Shown here: one piece after another, positions 18,916-29,870 of the stretch
Numbering within the stretch: the stretch's first letter is position 1
Layout: each line of letters starts with the position of its first letter
Assembly: GCA_907163375.1 (NCBI GenBank)
Contig: CAJQUW010011554.1
Coordinates: 152,442 to 216,441 of the forward strand
DNA: 64,000 nt
DNA from: Prostheceraeus crozeri
Taxonomy: Eukaryota; Platyhelminthes; Polycladida; Euryleptidae
Reading direction: 5' to 3'
Notes under the pieces: model-generated
The model's database searches: none
What the model was told of the DNA's origin: nothing
What the model saw: only the letters and a program-made list of their open reading frames with translations
Position numbers and translations under genes: made by a program

Positions 18916-19702
18916 TTAACTGTATTAATCAATTAATTTACTTCTTTTAGATGTATTTCAATTTATTATTACCATTGTTATTATGCTTGGCTTTATATAT
19001 TTTTCTGCTTGTAGATGCTAGCAACCTATTAGTAGTAAATATCTTTAATTAACCACGTGAATGTGTCGGCTATCTATGTCAGGAGCTGCGTTAACATCAG
19101 TAGACTCCAGCGTGAACACGACAAAGGTTATTAAGTTGTTTGCAGTTTACCGTTGCAAACACTGCTTCATCCAACAAATAGCGCAAAATCCAGGCGCTGT
19201 GGAACTACTGGGTGGGTTCCAGCCGGATGATAGCCTAATCCTGGTTTTCTTACCAGAGGAGAGGAGCCATCGAGTGACACTGGAGTTTCTAGAAACTGTA
19301 ATAACCTTGTGACAGGAGGATGACAGGGCGGATGTGGTCGCCTTTAAATAAACCTAGTCCTAGTGTTGGGCAGGAGCAACACTAGTATCTGCAGCTGGCG
19401 GAAGATCCGAACCGTAAGGTCAACGGTGGCAACAAAATGGCAGGAGGCAGGTGGAAAGTTGGAAACCCCAGTTTTGGCTCTTGTACTGCGGTGTAGATTG
19501 TTGTGGGGGTCCGTCTGCACTATTTTGCCCCTGAGGAAACCATGATGCAGTGCAACACAACAATCCGATCTCAACTCTTGGCGGAAAGGGTGCACTGAAC
19601 TCTGGAGAGTGTAGTCTTGCCCAGTGGGTCTCTCGTGACAAAGCAGGCGGATATTTCATGGATCATCTAGTCATGATGTGGGACTTAAGTGCAAAAGTCC
19701 AA
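18916..19702. other. Unassigned sequence, possibly interior of a minus-strand LTR element
   Basis: Lies between the LTR gag fragment and the ZnF fragment. A + strand ORF at 19061-19312 (83 codons) and a - strand ORF at 19344-19595 are open but I recognise neither. No domain can be supported. Confidence 0.35.
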
Positions 19703-19984
19703 TCAAAAGGAGTGCAAAATTGCAGCTTCATCAAGCAACAATGGACTTATCTGTGCCATGAGTTTGTGCTTGGCCTTCTTGTCCGCTGGCTTCTCGGTTA
19801 TGTCGATGGCAACCGAAAATCTGTCCAACCATCTCTCGATGTGATCAGCCGCTTGTCCCGAGAACTTCTTTACAACGTCAAGCAGTTTCAAGTTGCTCAT
19901 GACGCTTTGCCGCCGTGATAGCTTGTTGACAAAAGGGAAAACAAGGCGTTCGTTCTTTTCAAATGTCTGTAATTGCAACAACAA
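19703..19984 (-). pseudogene. Gag N-terminal fragment of an LTR retrotransposon
   Basis: The - strand frame holds MSNLKLLDVVKKFSG, then DHIERWLDRFSVAIDI and KHKLMAQISPLLLDEAA, a pattern seen in gypsy-type capsid (gag) N-termini, where aromatic and Leu residues form helical bundles. The likely start is the Met of MSNLK at about 19900. A TATA-like TATAAATAC lies at 19993-20001 on the - strand, as expected for an LTR promoter. It may belong to the same element as the integrase tail at 18169-18618. Confidence 0.5.
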
Positions 19985-20216
19985 TAGCCCGGTATTTATA
20001 CTCCCCAGGCGGTCTCCGTAATTCTAATCAGTCTCACATATATGAGGATCATGACGTCACAGTTAGAGTCTCAGCAAAGTCTTGTTCCTATGACGTCACT
20101 CTTCAACAGAGTCAGATGAAATGCCCTGGAGATGACAGATGGAGTGCTGCTACGATTATCCACTCAAATACCAAACCAACCAACTTGCATGATTAACAGC
20201 TCACGTCTCCACAGAG

Positions 20217-20875
20217 ATGATGCAGAATGAAAAGGAGAAAGTCAAAAGATGGAAAGATTATGTTGAAGAACTATACGATGACAACAGACCAAATATTGAA
20301 ATACAGAGAGATGAACACGCTCAGCTGGTGGAAATCTCAGAGGTGGAAGTCAAGCAAGTCATAAACAATCTGTCTAACAACAAGGCAACAGGAGTAGATG
20401 AAATACCAGCAGAATTTCTGAAACACATCGGAACAGAACGACTCAGCCGTATTACGAAGCTCATCAATATGATTTTGTAGAAGTGGTGAAATTCCAGCCG
20501 ACTTTCTTTTCAGTATTTTGTACCTATACCAAAAATCAGTAGCGGAATCAAATAGGAAGATTATCGTACAACAAATTATGAAGGACAATGGAATATCTTT
20601 CTATGAAACTCAATTCATCTAGAACTTGTATTTCAACCAGAAAGCGAATTTCAGATATGAGAATGTTGTGACTGAAGTTTTTGAAGTCAGAAAAGGTGTC
20701 CGCCAAGGATGCATACTCTCCCCAATACTTTTTAACCTGTAAAGTGAATTTATCATTAGAGAAGCACTCTGCACAATGCCACATCATGATGTTGAGTTCA
20801 ACGGTGAAGTAGTTGGTAATATAAGATTACACTGATTGCGCTGATGATACTGTCTTACGTTAGCCGTTATCATCC
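20217..20875 (+). pseudogene. RTE-like retrotransposon, RT N-terminal half
   Basis: The open frame 20217-20480 gives WKDYVEELYDD and NNKATGVDEIPAEFLK, the linker before the RT palm in RTE-like elements. Downstream, broken frames give VRKGVRQGCILSP (motif B region, about 20685-20730) and CADDTVL (about 20837-20857), where the usual F/Y of the catalytic motif is Cys. In-frame stops occur between. The element is interrupted at about 20860 by an inverted RTE fragment and continues at 21380. Confidence 0.65.
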
Positions 20876-21300
20876 TTGCGGAAAATGGCCTCCCTTGTGA
20901 TGCTAATCCATTTCGCACGATCGTTCGCTGCCAGCCGCCAGTTCCTTGGGAGTTCTTCTCTCCATCTCTTTCTCTGTCCTCCACGGTTTCTTTTCCCTTC
21001 TCTTGGTATCCATACTGTCCTTCTATGGCTCCATCTGTTATCGGGTCGCCTGATGACATGACCAGCCCACTTCCATTTGAGATGTTTCGCTTCTATCACA
21101 ACGTCCTTTAATCCTGTTCGTCTCCTTACTTCTTCGTTTCTAACCTTGTCTTCCAGAGTGACTCCAATCATCCTTCGTTCCATCGCTCGTTGTGTTGTTC
21201 TGAGTTTATTCTCTTGTGATCGTGTTAGAGACCAGTTTTGGGATCCGTATGTCAGGACAGGCAGAATGCACATATCGAACAAATGTTTTTTTATTCTTCA
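20860..21300 (-). pseudogene. Inverted C-terminal fragment of a second RTE-like element
   Basis: A 140-codon - strand frame: MFDMCILPVLTYGSQNWSLT, RTTQRAMERRMIGVTL, KWKWAGHVIRRPDNRW and RGGQRKRWREELPRNW. This is the C-terminal region of RTE-like endonuclease-RT proteins. It has no N-terminal RT part. It is placed antisense within the catalytic region of the plus-strand element and the same arrangement recurs at 32992-33414. Confidence 0.7.
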
Positions 21301-21379
21301 TCTCTATACCTCGTGATGCTAAGTAGGGCTTGAGTTTCCAAAAGGACTTCCACGCATTTTTTGTTCTTCTTACACAAAA

Positions 21380-22148
21380 TGTGACACTGTGATTATGGCT
21401 GAAGACGAAGAAAGGTCACCAGATGTGATGAACAAGGATTAATGAAAATTGCAAACATCATGGAATGTTACTCCATGCAGAGAAAACTAAAACCACATTA
21501 TTTACGAAGGACACAGATGAAGTAAAATTGATGATGAAATTCTGTAACAGATTAAGGAATATGACTATCTGGGAACAATAATCACAGAAGATGGCCGATG
21601 CACTAAGGAAGTGAAGGTCAGAATTGCTGACGAAAAAACATGAATTTTAGAATTGCAAGGAGTTTCTCCAAAGAGATATAAACATGTAACCGAAAATAAA
21701 ACTCCTAGCTTGTTACATAAAATCAAAATTGTCCTACGGATGTGAAGCGTGGACCTTTATCAAAGAAATTATCAGAATAAACGCTTTTCAGCTTTGGCGC
21801 TACAGAAGGATATTGAAAGTCTTATACATGGACAGAGTGACAAATAAAGAAGTAATGAGAAGGACTGGTGAGAGAAAAAATGGAGTGATGAGTTGACTCA
21901 AAGAAAGTTACGCTTTACTGGCCGCGTGTTGAGGGAATCTAAGGAAGACTGATGCAGCTGATTCTAGGAGGAATTTTAGAACGGCACAGGGGAAGACAAA
22001 GAAGAACGTGGGGTACTGATCTCAATGAATGAACCAATTGCAAAAGTTTAGGAGAAACAACGAGAAAAGCTGAAGATCGAGTCAATTGGAGGCAAATGGT
22101 TGCCAACTTCCGGATCGGAGAAGGCACCTAATGATGATGATGATGATG
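21380..22148 (+). pseudogene. RTE-like retrotransposon, C-terminal half with (ATG)n tail
   Basis: Continues the plus-strand element: HAEKTKTTLFTKDTDEVK, YGCEAWTFIKEIIRINAFQ, RRILKVLYMDRVTNKEVMRR and, in shifted frames, the terminal GRQRRTW and WRQMVANFRIGEGT. It ends in CACCTA and six ATG units (22131-22148), the type of 3' microsatellite used by RTE-like elements. Several frameshifts and stops are present. Confidence 0.7.
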
Positions 22149-22527
22149 AACTGAAAATTTCCCAAATGTCAAATTTCGAAAAAAATTATCTCATTTCAAG
22201 GCTTGAGAGAAGCGTGATTCAATGGTGACAATCTTAATTGTATATGTTGGGTTTTGTCAGCAGGTGTCGGTGAGTTATGTGATCATCGGGTTCATCAATG
22301 GCTTATCGAACTTGTATCTGGAATTCAACACGGAAATTTCAATTGAAGAAGGATTTCTTATTTTTTGTGCAATTATTTTTGGAAGTTTCTTTATATGAGC
22401 TCGAGTCTCATAGCTACAACACGACATACAAGGTAGATTCTCACTATGTATGGACATCTAATGAGAGGTGGCTTGAATATCAAGCATTCGCTAATAATGA
22501 AGTTTGATGCTAACGAAGTTTATGTTA
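22149..22527. repeat. Block Y, 3' part (copy at 33969-34347)
   Basis: Sequence downstream of the RTE tail that is almost identical after the second RTE copy, so the duplication reaches beyond the element. No gene is recognised; the small ORFs on both strands look fortuitous. Confidence 0.6.
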
Positions 22528-23280
22528 TCGTAACTCCAACTCTTTTACGTTTAGCGAAGATTCTGTTATACAAGCTAAATCTGGTTGAATAGAGAGTGCA
22601 GTCGAGGCGAACTCATCAAGTTTACCCAACAAAGACCGAAAATTCGTTAGAAAAATCTTAGGGTAAAAATACGATTACTTTTGTTGGGTTAAAATTACAT
22701 TTGAAAATATAAATATAGTTGTAATAAAAAATAGTTGTCACTGTTTTGATGTCAACTTTCTCCGTCAAACAAAAGTACAGAGACACTGCTGTATGCAAAG
22801 CCTGTAATAGTTGAGGAAGTGAACCGTGATAGTGAGAAAAGGATTGTCTTTTCACTCCGTGAGTAGAGAAGAAAAGCCTTTCTAGGCTCGATCAGACCTA
22901 CGCACCAAAGGTCACATCAGAGACCAAAGTAAAATACTAATTTGTTTGAGAACATAACCTCTTACCCTCACGTTAATCGTGTGTGATCCCTCCTCCAAAG
23001 CGCATATTAAAATGGAAAGTGTACTCATATTTTTTGGAGAAGGCTGGAGGATTTTCCTGTCTGGTAGAGAGTGGAGAAAAAACGTGTGAAGCACACATCA
23101 ACTAGATGGGAGGAGCCGAGTCGCATGCTTGCAACGTAAAGCGACATTTGACAAACTTTCATCGAAAATGATTGATAATTGATACAGCAATGATCCTTAA
23201 AATTGCTGCAGGTAAGCCTATAATGATCTATGATGTAGGTTACCAGTTAATGTTTCAAATAACTAGGCTATATCTACTTG

Positions 23281-23352
23281 CCACCCGAAGTCGGTGTCGG
23301 AGTCCTATCAAAAGCCGGAGTCGTATCAACCCCCGGAGTCGGAGTCCTATCA
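23281..23352. repeat. GGAGTC-type minisatellite
   Basis: Imperfect copies of CGGAGTCGGAGTCCTATCAA. The second block copy (48347-48424) has the same array with a few substitutions. Confidence 0.7.
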
Positions 23353-25584
23353 AATTGATGAGACTCTGCATCCCTGCTTTCTAGTTGCTTTTTCGTCAAA
23401 TCGGGGTTTATGTAAACTTGCTTGAAAGCATCATTATTTTGGAACAGCTTGGATTTCGTCAGTAATTGAGACCGATCATCAAGCTTTGTGAACGCCTCTC
23501 CATGCGTGAAGTGAGAGACGTTGCATCTGCATGAGCTGTGATGTGCTTTACGTCCAAATCAGTTGCGCAGATTTGATCACTTGCAACGGATGTCAGACGA
23601 AGGAGAATGTTGAGCTTTGAAGTGTCAGAACCGAGCATCAGAGGAGACCAGAGAAGGCGGCGATAACACAATGACCCGTGTCAATAACACACGTTGCTCC
23701 TCAAACTTAAGGTAATGGAAATTACCTCTGGCTGTGATAACTTTTTCCGTCACTTTAGCTGTTGGTATTTACTGATTACCTGCAGCTGTATAGGCTAATT
23801 TTAGATCTAGGAGCTATTTAGATTGACTTTTTGCACATTATTCTCTTACACGGAACATCAACAATTAGTCCTGTGAACATTACAACTTCACCAACAATAA
23901 GACACGATCATCGTCAAAACAATCATTGTATCGAAGCAGAGAAAATGAATGCAGACTTTGCATAGATATCATCTCTGGGTAGCGGAAATTGTTGCGTCAC
24001 CTAAGTTATCGGTATTAATAAGGTGTAGGGAATTATCAGATTAATTTCCCTGAAGCTGTATTTGTAAGGGTCTGCAAGTCAACCAGACCTAAGCTACTGT
24101 ACATTTACAAATCCGTGCATCACGTCACATCAATGAATCCCCCGCTGCGCAGGATCATGACAAGCGCAAACCAGGCTCTACATTCGATAATTAGTGAATT
24201 TTCCGAAAACTTCACTTTATTCTATTAGAATGATAAATCCAAATCTCTTAACGTTATCCATACCTGGGAGCGATTCGGTCCCATGTCGCATTTTTGCAGA
24301 GGTCCTTTCAGTGTTTTAGCGTATTTTCAAACTTTCAGCAAAATATTGCTTGATTTGGTCCACTAAAATGTCAAACGCCAATCAAAGAGAGGTCATCAGA
24401 CAATGACTGAGAAACAGACTCATGACTGCTCATGTAGGAATTCCTTCTGTCGACAATAGTATTCATTTCAAACTTCGAAATCAGGCATTTTGTCAGGCTA
24501 TATTTCTCCGAAGCTTGGTGTGTGTGTTATGCGTGGATCTGATTCAAATATGACTAATATTGCAATAATGAGCCGAAAAACATTCAAATGTATTGAAGTA
24601 GTTACGTTTTAGCAGCACATCAAAATCAAGAAAAGAGAAAACTAATAATATCTTCGCTGTGAAATTCTTAAATTATTCATTTAGCTACTTAGTACCTACA
24701 GTATACCAAACCAAATGTTCTGCTGTTCAAAAACTTTATCCTAAAGCAATCTGAACAGCCGAAAGTTCGGTGTAAGACCTCTGCTGCATGTAGGCTACCA
24801 ACTGAATTTAAATATTGGTGTGTAGGGCTTTCAGCTTTCTTTTTATCAGAAAAGTATTTTATAGAAATATATGAGTTCAAATATTAAAAGCTATTTATTG
24901 CACAAATTCCACTGTTTTCATTAAAAATTGATGATATCGTAAAAAGCATACATTGGAAAAAATGTTAATTACAATTGTTTTATGATTTAAACTATTATTT
25001 TTGAAGAAGCAAGGAATAGTATGCAGGTAGGCTCTACTCATGAAAGTCCTATCATAATGCAGAACCGAATGTTTTGTTATTCTATGCTTTCACTATTTCA
25101 TGCACTTTGGATCTGCTAGGCATCGGCAGATTTCAGTGTTATACATACTGGGCACTTATGAATGTTCGTAAAATTTTGTGTCACTGTGGATCTTTGACAT
25201 TGTGAGAGCTTGCCAATAGGAAATATGCCTGTATGTTGTAATATTGTCACAGTCGACAATGTTTTAGCGGTTTCATTTTAAGAAAGTTGAGTATACTACA
25301 ATAATGCTGAAAACGTGTGAACTACTCATAATACTCATGGCGTGTCAAAATGTGGAAAAGTATTATTCTTCTAAATATGTTCTCTGTATTCAATTTACAG
25401 CAAATGGACGGTTTTACTGATGACTTTCCACTTTCAAGGACTTCCTCAGGACTTTGATTTAGGGTTCATCCGGCTCTGTAACAGAATGGGATGAGATATT
25501 TGAAGAAGAGATACTGGAGACGATGTTAAAATCTCCTGAGGCCAATTCCCTTAAATCCCCCTGGCTTTCGGAGAAGGCAATGTA

Positions 25585-25866
25585 ATGAAAGAGCCAATTG
25601 TTAGAGAGAATGGAAATGACATCATGCAAGAAGGGCTGAGGGCTGACCCATTGGTACGAGGAGTGTGGACATCTCAGACACCAACGTTGTTCGACGTTCA
25701 GGTACTAAACCTTGACGCTGAATCTCGCGATAACCGCAACTCAACACAGATCCCTGCAGTATCCGAAAGACAAAAGGAGTCGACATACAAAGACGCGTGT
25801 GATTTCAGAAGATTCGACTTTACTCCGCTAATATTCTCTTGCGATGGAGCTTTTGGGTTAAAATAA
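25585..25866 (+). pseudogene. Putative nuclease-like C-terminal domain of a retroelement
   Basis: A 93-codon frame with GLRADPLVRGVWTSQTPTLF, DVQVLNLDAES, then ERQKESTYKDACD and FTPLIFSCDGAF. The D..V ... E..K spacing and the FTP-x-x-x-S-x-DG end recall a domain found downstream of RT domains in some invertebrate retroelements, possibly a restriction-like endonuclease. No RT is next to it. The copy at 50685-50966 has 10 or so differences and stays open. Function is an inference from pattern. Confidence 0.4.
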
Positions 25867-26264
25867 AATCTTTTTTAAAATTGATAACTGAAAGACCTGA
25901 GAACAAATGGGACTGAAATTATCAGAACATTCGTTCATTCATCCACACAAATACTTGATATGAACCTCAAGTGAATGCTTGCGAGGTTTCCTCATTAGTT
26001 GTAGAAGTCACATTGGTTTGAATGATGCTCATGGAATCCCAACGTTCTTTCATCGCGAAGACTAATTTCTGTCACTTCCTTGCTTGTTGTCGAAATATTT
26101 CTCTTATCCGATTAACTTAGTGTTTTATACATGATTTTGTAAGTTCCTCAAACTTGTAAATATACAGTGTGTTCCTTATTCACATGTGTGTTCTTTCATC
26201 CTGTCTGAAAAGAAGAGGAACCGCACCGGGTTGAACTGGTGAGATGCACTGATTTGCAGTAGCC

Positions 26265-26381
26265 ATGGTGATGTCCGTTGTCGCCCTCTTTTTGGCTGTC
26301 GGACTACAAAGCGGCGATGTGATCGTTAGTCTTTGTGGATCATTCAGACGTAGGAGTATAGAGCATTCTTCTCTTTTGTAA
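26265..26381 (+). other. Small ORF with hydrophobic start, about 0.9 kb upstream of ZnF gene 2
   Basis: Thirty-eight codons from an ATG in a strong context (GCCATGG): MVMSVVALFLAVGLQSGD resembles a short signal peptide. The copy at 51352 keeps the frame; the one at 35513 has a 2-base insertion that changes the C-terminus. It could be part of a first exon or a chance ORF. Confidence 0.25.
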
Positions 26382-26599
26382 CTTGGCTTGTGAAGTTTGA
26401 CTTAACTCAGCTCGCCATCTGATATCTGGAAATGCTTTGAACCTTCATGCCTTCTTATCTCTGATTCTTATTTTACATTGATGATAAATTTGAAAATATT
26501 GGCACTTTATTAGGCTAATGATGCTTCTGTTGATGATATAAAATTTATTCACTCAGCAGTTCGTCCTGTGCTGGATCTTCCTTGGACATTTAGTTAACG

Positions 26600-26680
26600 A
26601 ATGTGGTGTAACTGAATTGGCAATGCACCATTTGTCGATGTGGAAGTCTTGAAGGTCATTGGTTCGAGTCTATTCTCATT
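26600..26680 (+). repeat. tRNA-like sequence upstream of ZnF gene 2
   Basis: A-box-like TGGTGTAACTGAATTGGC and B box GGTTCGAGTC (26661-26670), as at 7560-7645. Not a functional tRNA by arm pairing. Confidence 0.5.
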
Positions 26681-26905
26681 AGGAACTGTCGCCTCTCTCA
26701 CTGTGTGTTAATTGCCTCAATCTCTAGTGTCACCAGGGAATTGCAGTCCCATCCGTTGGGAATTGAGAAGGATGAAGATTAGAAAAGATTAGGAATATAC
26801 TGAATCGTGTACATTGTTTGTATTGATCTATTCACTGAAGTGGGAAAATTTCTAAATCATATTTTGAGATTTCAAGTTACCTCTGTCGATTGCATATCCA
26901 TTTTT

Positions 26906-27164
26906 GTCTACTTTTCGTTTCAGATTGGATATCGGTCAATTCTCAGCAGTCTGAAGTGAATATTTTGGAGTGAGTTGTTGTTTTGAGTAGCAGAGATAGT
27001 GCTCGCATCGAACGAAGCAGTTTCTGGTAACTGGAAGCCTGATTGAAAATTTGATTGGTCGTGGAATGGACGATATCATAGAGTCCACAACAATCAATAG
27101 TTGATCTTTGTGATGACTGGGGAAGTTTGACAGATATTGTTATTATATCCTTTTAGATAATAGC
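26906..27164 (+). other. 5' untranslated exon (26924-26969) and intron (26970-27156) of ZnF gene 2
   Basis: Acceptor CTTTTCGTTTCAG ends at 26923; donor GTGAGT starts at 26970; second acceptor ATCCTTTTAG ends at 27156, 8 nt before the ATG. Same layout as gene 1. Confidence 0.55.
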
Positions 27165-28005
27165 ATGTCCTCTAAAATCAAAAAGTCAATGTCAAGTTGT
27201 TCAAGTGACGATGTCAGCAAAACCTTTGTTCATATAAGAGAGAGGAGATTTCAATGTAACTATTGCTCTAAATCATTCTTCACGAAGTCTAGTAAATCCC
27301 TTCACGAACAAAATGTTCATGTCAGAGATAGGTCTTATCATTGCCAATATTGCTCTAAATCATTTGTCAGGAAAGATCATAAAGTCGGACACGAACAAAA
27401 TGTTCATGTCAGAGATAAGTCTTATCAGTGTCAATATTGCTCTAAATCTTACATCTCGAGGAGTAGTAAAGTCAGTCACGAACAAAGTGTTCATGTCAGA
27501 AAAAAGTCCTATCAATGTCAGTTTTGCCCTAAATTATTCTTCCGAGATTTTGATAAAGGCAATCACGAGAGAAGTGTTCATTTGAGAGAGAAGCCATTTC
27601 AATGTAGATATTGTCATAAATTTTTCTCTTATCGAACATCTCAGCTTCGTCATCAAAGAACCTGTAAACTTGGAATTCATCATGATCATAAGATTTTTAA
27701 TTCCGATAAAGAAAAATCTAATGACATGAATTCTGCATCTGCTCCAGAAATGAGTAGACAGAAACCCACAGACTGAAGATGTTTGGAAACTCATTGAATT
27801 AATCAATAGTGAAAAAGCAAATCTTGACAGGCATCTGCAATGTGAGGCCAACGGGACGAAGAAAGTGGAGGTGAAGTCGAGACGTTGCAGTTTGTGCTTG
27901 AAAATGTACAATCGCCAAACAGATAGGACTCATCCAATTTTCATCAAGAACGGGTATGAAAATCCTTCTCTGTGTGACCGTTGTTCTGATGTGTTATACT
28001 CGTAG
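27165..28005 (+). pseudogene. C2H2 zinc-finger gene 2 (5 fingers, frameshifted C-terminus)
   Basis: The frame opens with MSSKIKKSMSSCSSDD and encodes four C2H2 fingers and the final C2HC finger (CRYCHKFFSYRTSQLRHQ). A 2-base deletion after ATGAGTAG at about 27756 shifts the frame and stops it at 27776, after 203 residues. The remaining C-terminal module, including RRCSLC and LCDRC, is intact in another frame to the stop at 28003-28005. The finger array could still be made, but the protein would lack the CxxC...CxxC tail. It is either a recent pseudogene or a short variant. Confidence 0.7.
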
Positions 28006-28600
28006 AGGTGAAGCAGGATTAATGTCATGATTTGAGGATCACCTGGAGTTGGAATGATGTATGCATTTTAGTGTACTGCGTGCAATGTATTGCCTAGAGA
28101 GCTGTATTAACATGAAAACGATGATTTACTGCAACGACCTTTTTTGAATGTGAGTTGCATTGTAATTCTACATTTGGATGTTCTCTTGCTGTATGAATGA
28201 AGCATGTGTACTTGTAAAATTGAGTGATGTGCCGGATTTGTTGTCAGAAGCCGTGTTGTGATTCCTCTGTAAATGATGATTTGGTCTCCACTTGAGTGTG
28301 ATTTGGTAGTTTTTTATCATTACCTCTGAATGTGCCGATAAATACAGATTGCTTAGAATAGAATGATTTTCTTTCTTATCTTCATGTACGAGGACAAGGG
28401 TTAGCATTTGTATGGTCAAAACGTCGTGCACAGGCTTTTTCAGTTGATCTGGCTGATTTTTCGAGACGAGTTTTAGCATGTGTAAGAAGATGACAACGTT
28501 CCAAGGAAAGCACAGTGTATTCTATGCATTTTAAGTATGAAATTAGGCCAAGAATGCTTAAATCACAAGAATTATAGCTATCAAGAAACACATCGTTTTA
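28006..28600. repeat. Shared 3' flank of ZnF gene 2
   Basis: Matches 9492-10012, 37334-37738 and 53530-54150. No gene is seen. Confidence 0.55.
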
Positions 28601-28639
28601 TTTGGGTTTTCCTTCACAAGAACAAAGTTTCCAAAATCT

Positions 28640-29470
28640 TGTTCAACACAAACGGTGAATGAGTCGTCTGATCACATCAGTGTCGATCTCTCAAAGAATG
28701 ACCGCTGGCTTCGTTTTCAAATCTTAGCCATCGAGGTCGGGAATCATTGAAAAGACGGTGTCGTAGATAAACCGACTAGCAGAAATGATTCGCGACAGGT
28801 CAGGTGATCTTGGTGGCCAGGTAATAGGTCCACCTCGTCCTATTCACCATCCGGAAACGTTGCGATTGAAATGATCTCTGCAATAATCACATTAATGAGC
28901 AGGAGTGCAATGGAGTTCATGCCATTGATTGCGATTTCGTGGATTCAACAATAGCGGTATCACAATGGTTTGAAGAATCTCCAAATGTACCGGAACCGTG
29001 ACCTTAAAATCGATGAGCTTGAAAAATATATCGTCGTATAAATAGATGAACTTATTGGGATTATTAACGGAACAGTTCAAATGAAATGTTGCCCCGTCAC
29101 CGAAATTGATGTTCATCACGAAGTTGCGATCTCTGCGATGTCACTCCAAAATCGTCTGACAGAAAGCGTTGCGACTAAATCATGTGTTTTGATCTTTCGC
29201 ATAGACTTGAACTTCCAAGGATGGAGGCAGTCTTCCTTCAAAATCCGATTCACTCTGGCTGGTGACGCCCGACATTGTTGTGCAACTTTGCGTTGTGATG
29301 TACTTGGTTCCCTGAAGCGGTCCTTCCAGTGTCGTACAGTTCGAGCAGGTAGCGGTTCTTTATCATTTTCTCTTGAGGTTTCTCATAATTAAAAGTGATA
29401 GAAAGTTCTACGATTGTAGAAATTTCAATGCTCGTCAAATTTTTGTACTCAATTTTTGAATGAAACTCAA
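28640..29470 (-). pseudogene. Tc1/mariner-type transposase remnant (copy C)
   Basis: Same decayed transposase as at 4445-5400. The frame 28892-29119 has FGDGATFHLNCSVNNPNKF; helix-turn-helix sequence lies at 29119-29320. Frame breaks are more numerous in the C-terminal part. The block ends at about 29490, where virus piece 2 starts. Confidence 0.65.
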
Positions 29471-29500
29471 AAGACACATAAGCGAATTGTGATTGTGAGC

Positions 29501-29629
29501 GATTGTGATGTAACAATTAATATTGAAAAGAAAGATTCCACAACTTCATTGATGGCTTATGGTTTATTGCTAGAAGATGTAAAATATTCTATTGAAATTC
29601 TTAATGTAAAGATTGGTAGGATTGGTTAA
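29501..29629 (+). pseudogene. Major capsid protein C-terminus (virus piece 2)
   Basis: Bases 29501-29590 are identical to 63911-64000, the last 90 bases of the window, where they lie in the capsid frame. The frame continues 13 codons further to the stop TAA at 29627-29629, so this gives the natural end of the capsid gene that the window edge cuts. The N-terminal part is absent because the piece is joined to the transposase unit at about 29500. Confidence 0.75.
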
Positions 29630-29631
29630 TA

Positions 29632-29745
29632 ACCTGAGGACCTTTGGTCCGATCGGCTGAAGCCTCTGAACAAAGTTCTATAGGTTAATAAGATGAGGAC
29701 TTTGGTCCGATCGGCTGAAGCCTCTGAACAAAGTTCTATAAGTTA
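29632..29745. repeat. Tandem hairpin repeat after the capsid gene
   Basis: Two copies of about 58 bp containing TTTGGTCCGATCGGCTGAAG and GCCTCTGAACAAAGTTCTAT. The first forms GGACC-TTT-GGTCC, and both have GGCT-GA-AGCC. A third related piece, CTTTTGGTCCGATTCG, follows the next gene at 30369-30384. It could mark 3' ends of viral transcripts. Confidence 0.6.
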
Positions 29746-29870
29746 AAACCCAAGACTTCGTCCATAAGTTAATTAAAATTTTCGGTAACTTAAAATTTGT
29801 TCTTAACTTAAAATTTTTTCATAACTAGAATAGATTAAAAAAATTTTTACTTAAAATGTTTTTATTAAAA

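Larger units (their letters stand above)
22528..26182. repeat. Duplicated block X, copy 1 (copy 2 at 47592-51268)
   Basis: About 3.65 kb of near-identical sequence at an offset of ~25.08 kb, running on into the ZnF gene and transposase. The left end is - strand CR1-like coding sequence (IFLTNFRSLLGKLDEFAS, about 22610-22680). Most of 22700-25400 holds no recognisable gene. A small RLE-like ORF lies at 25585-25866. Confidence 0.75.
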
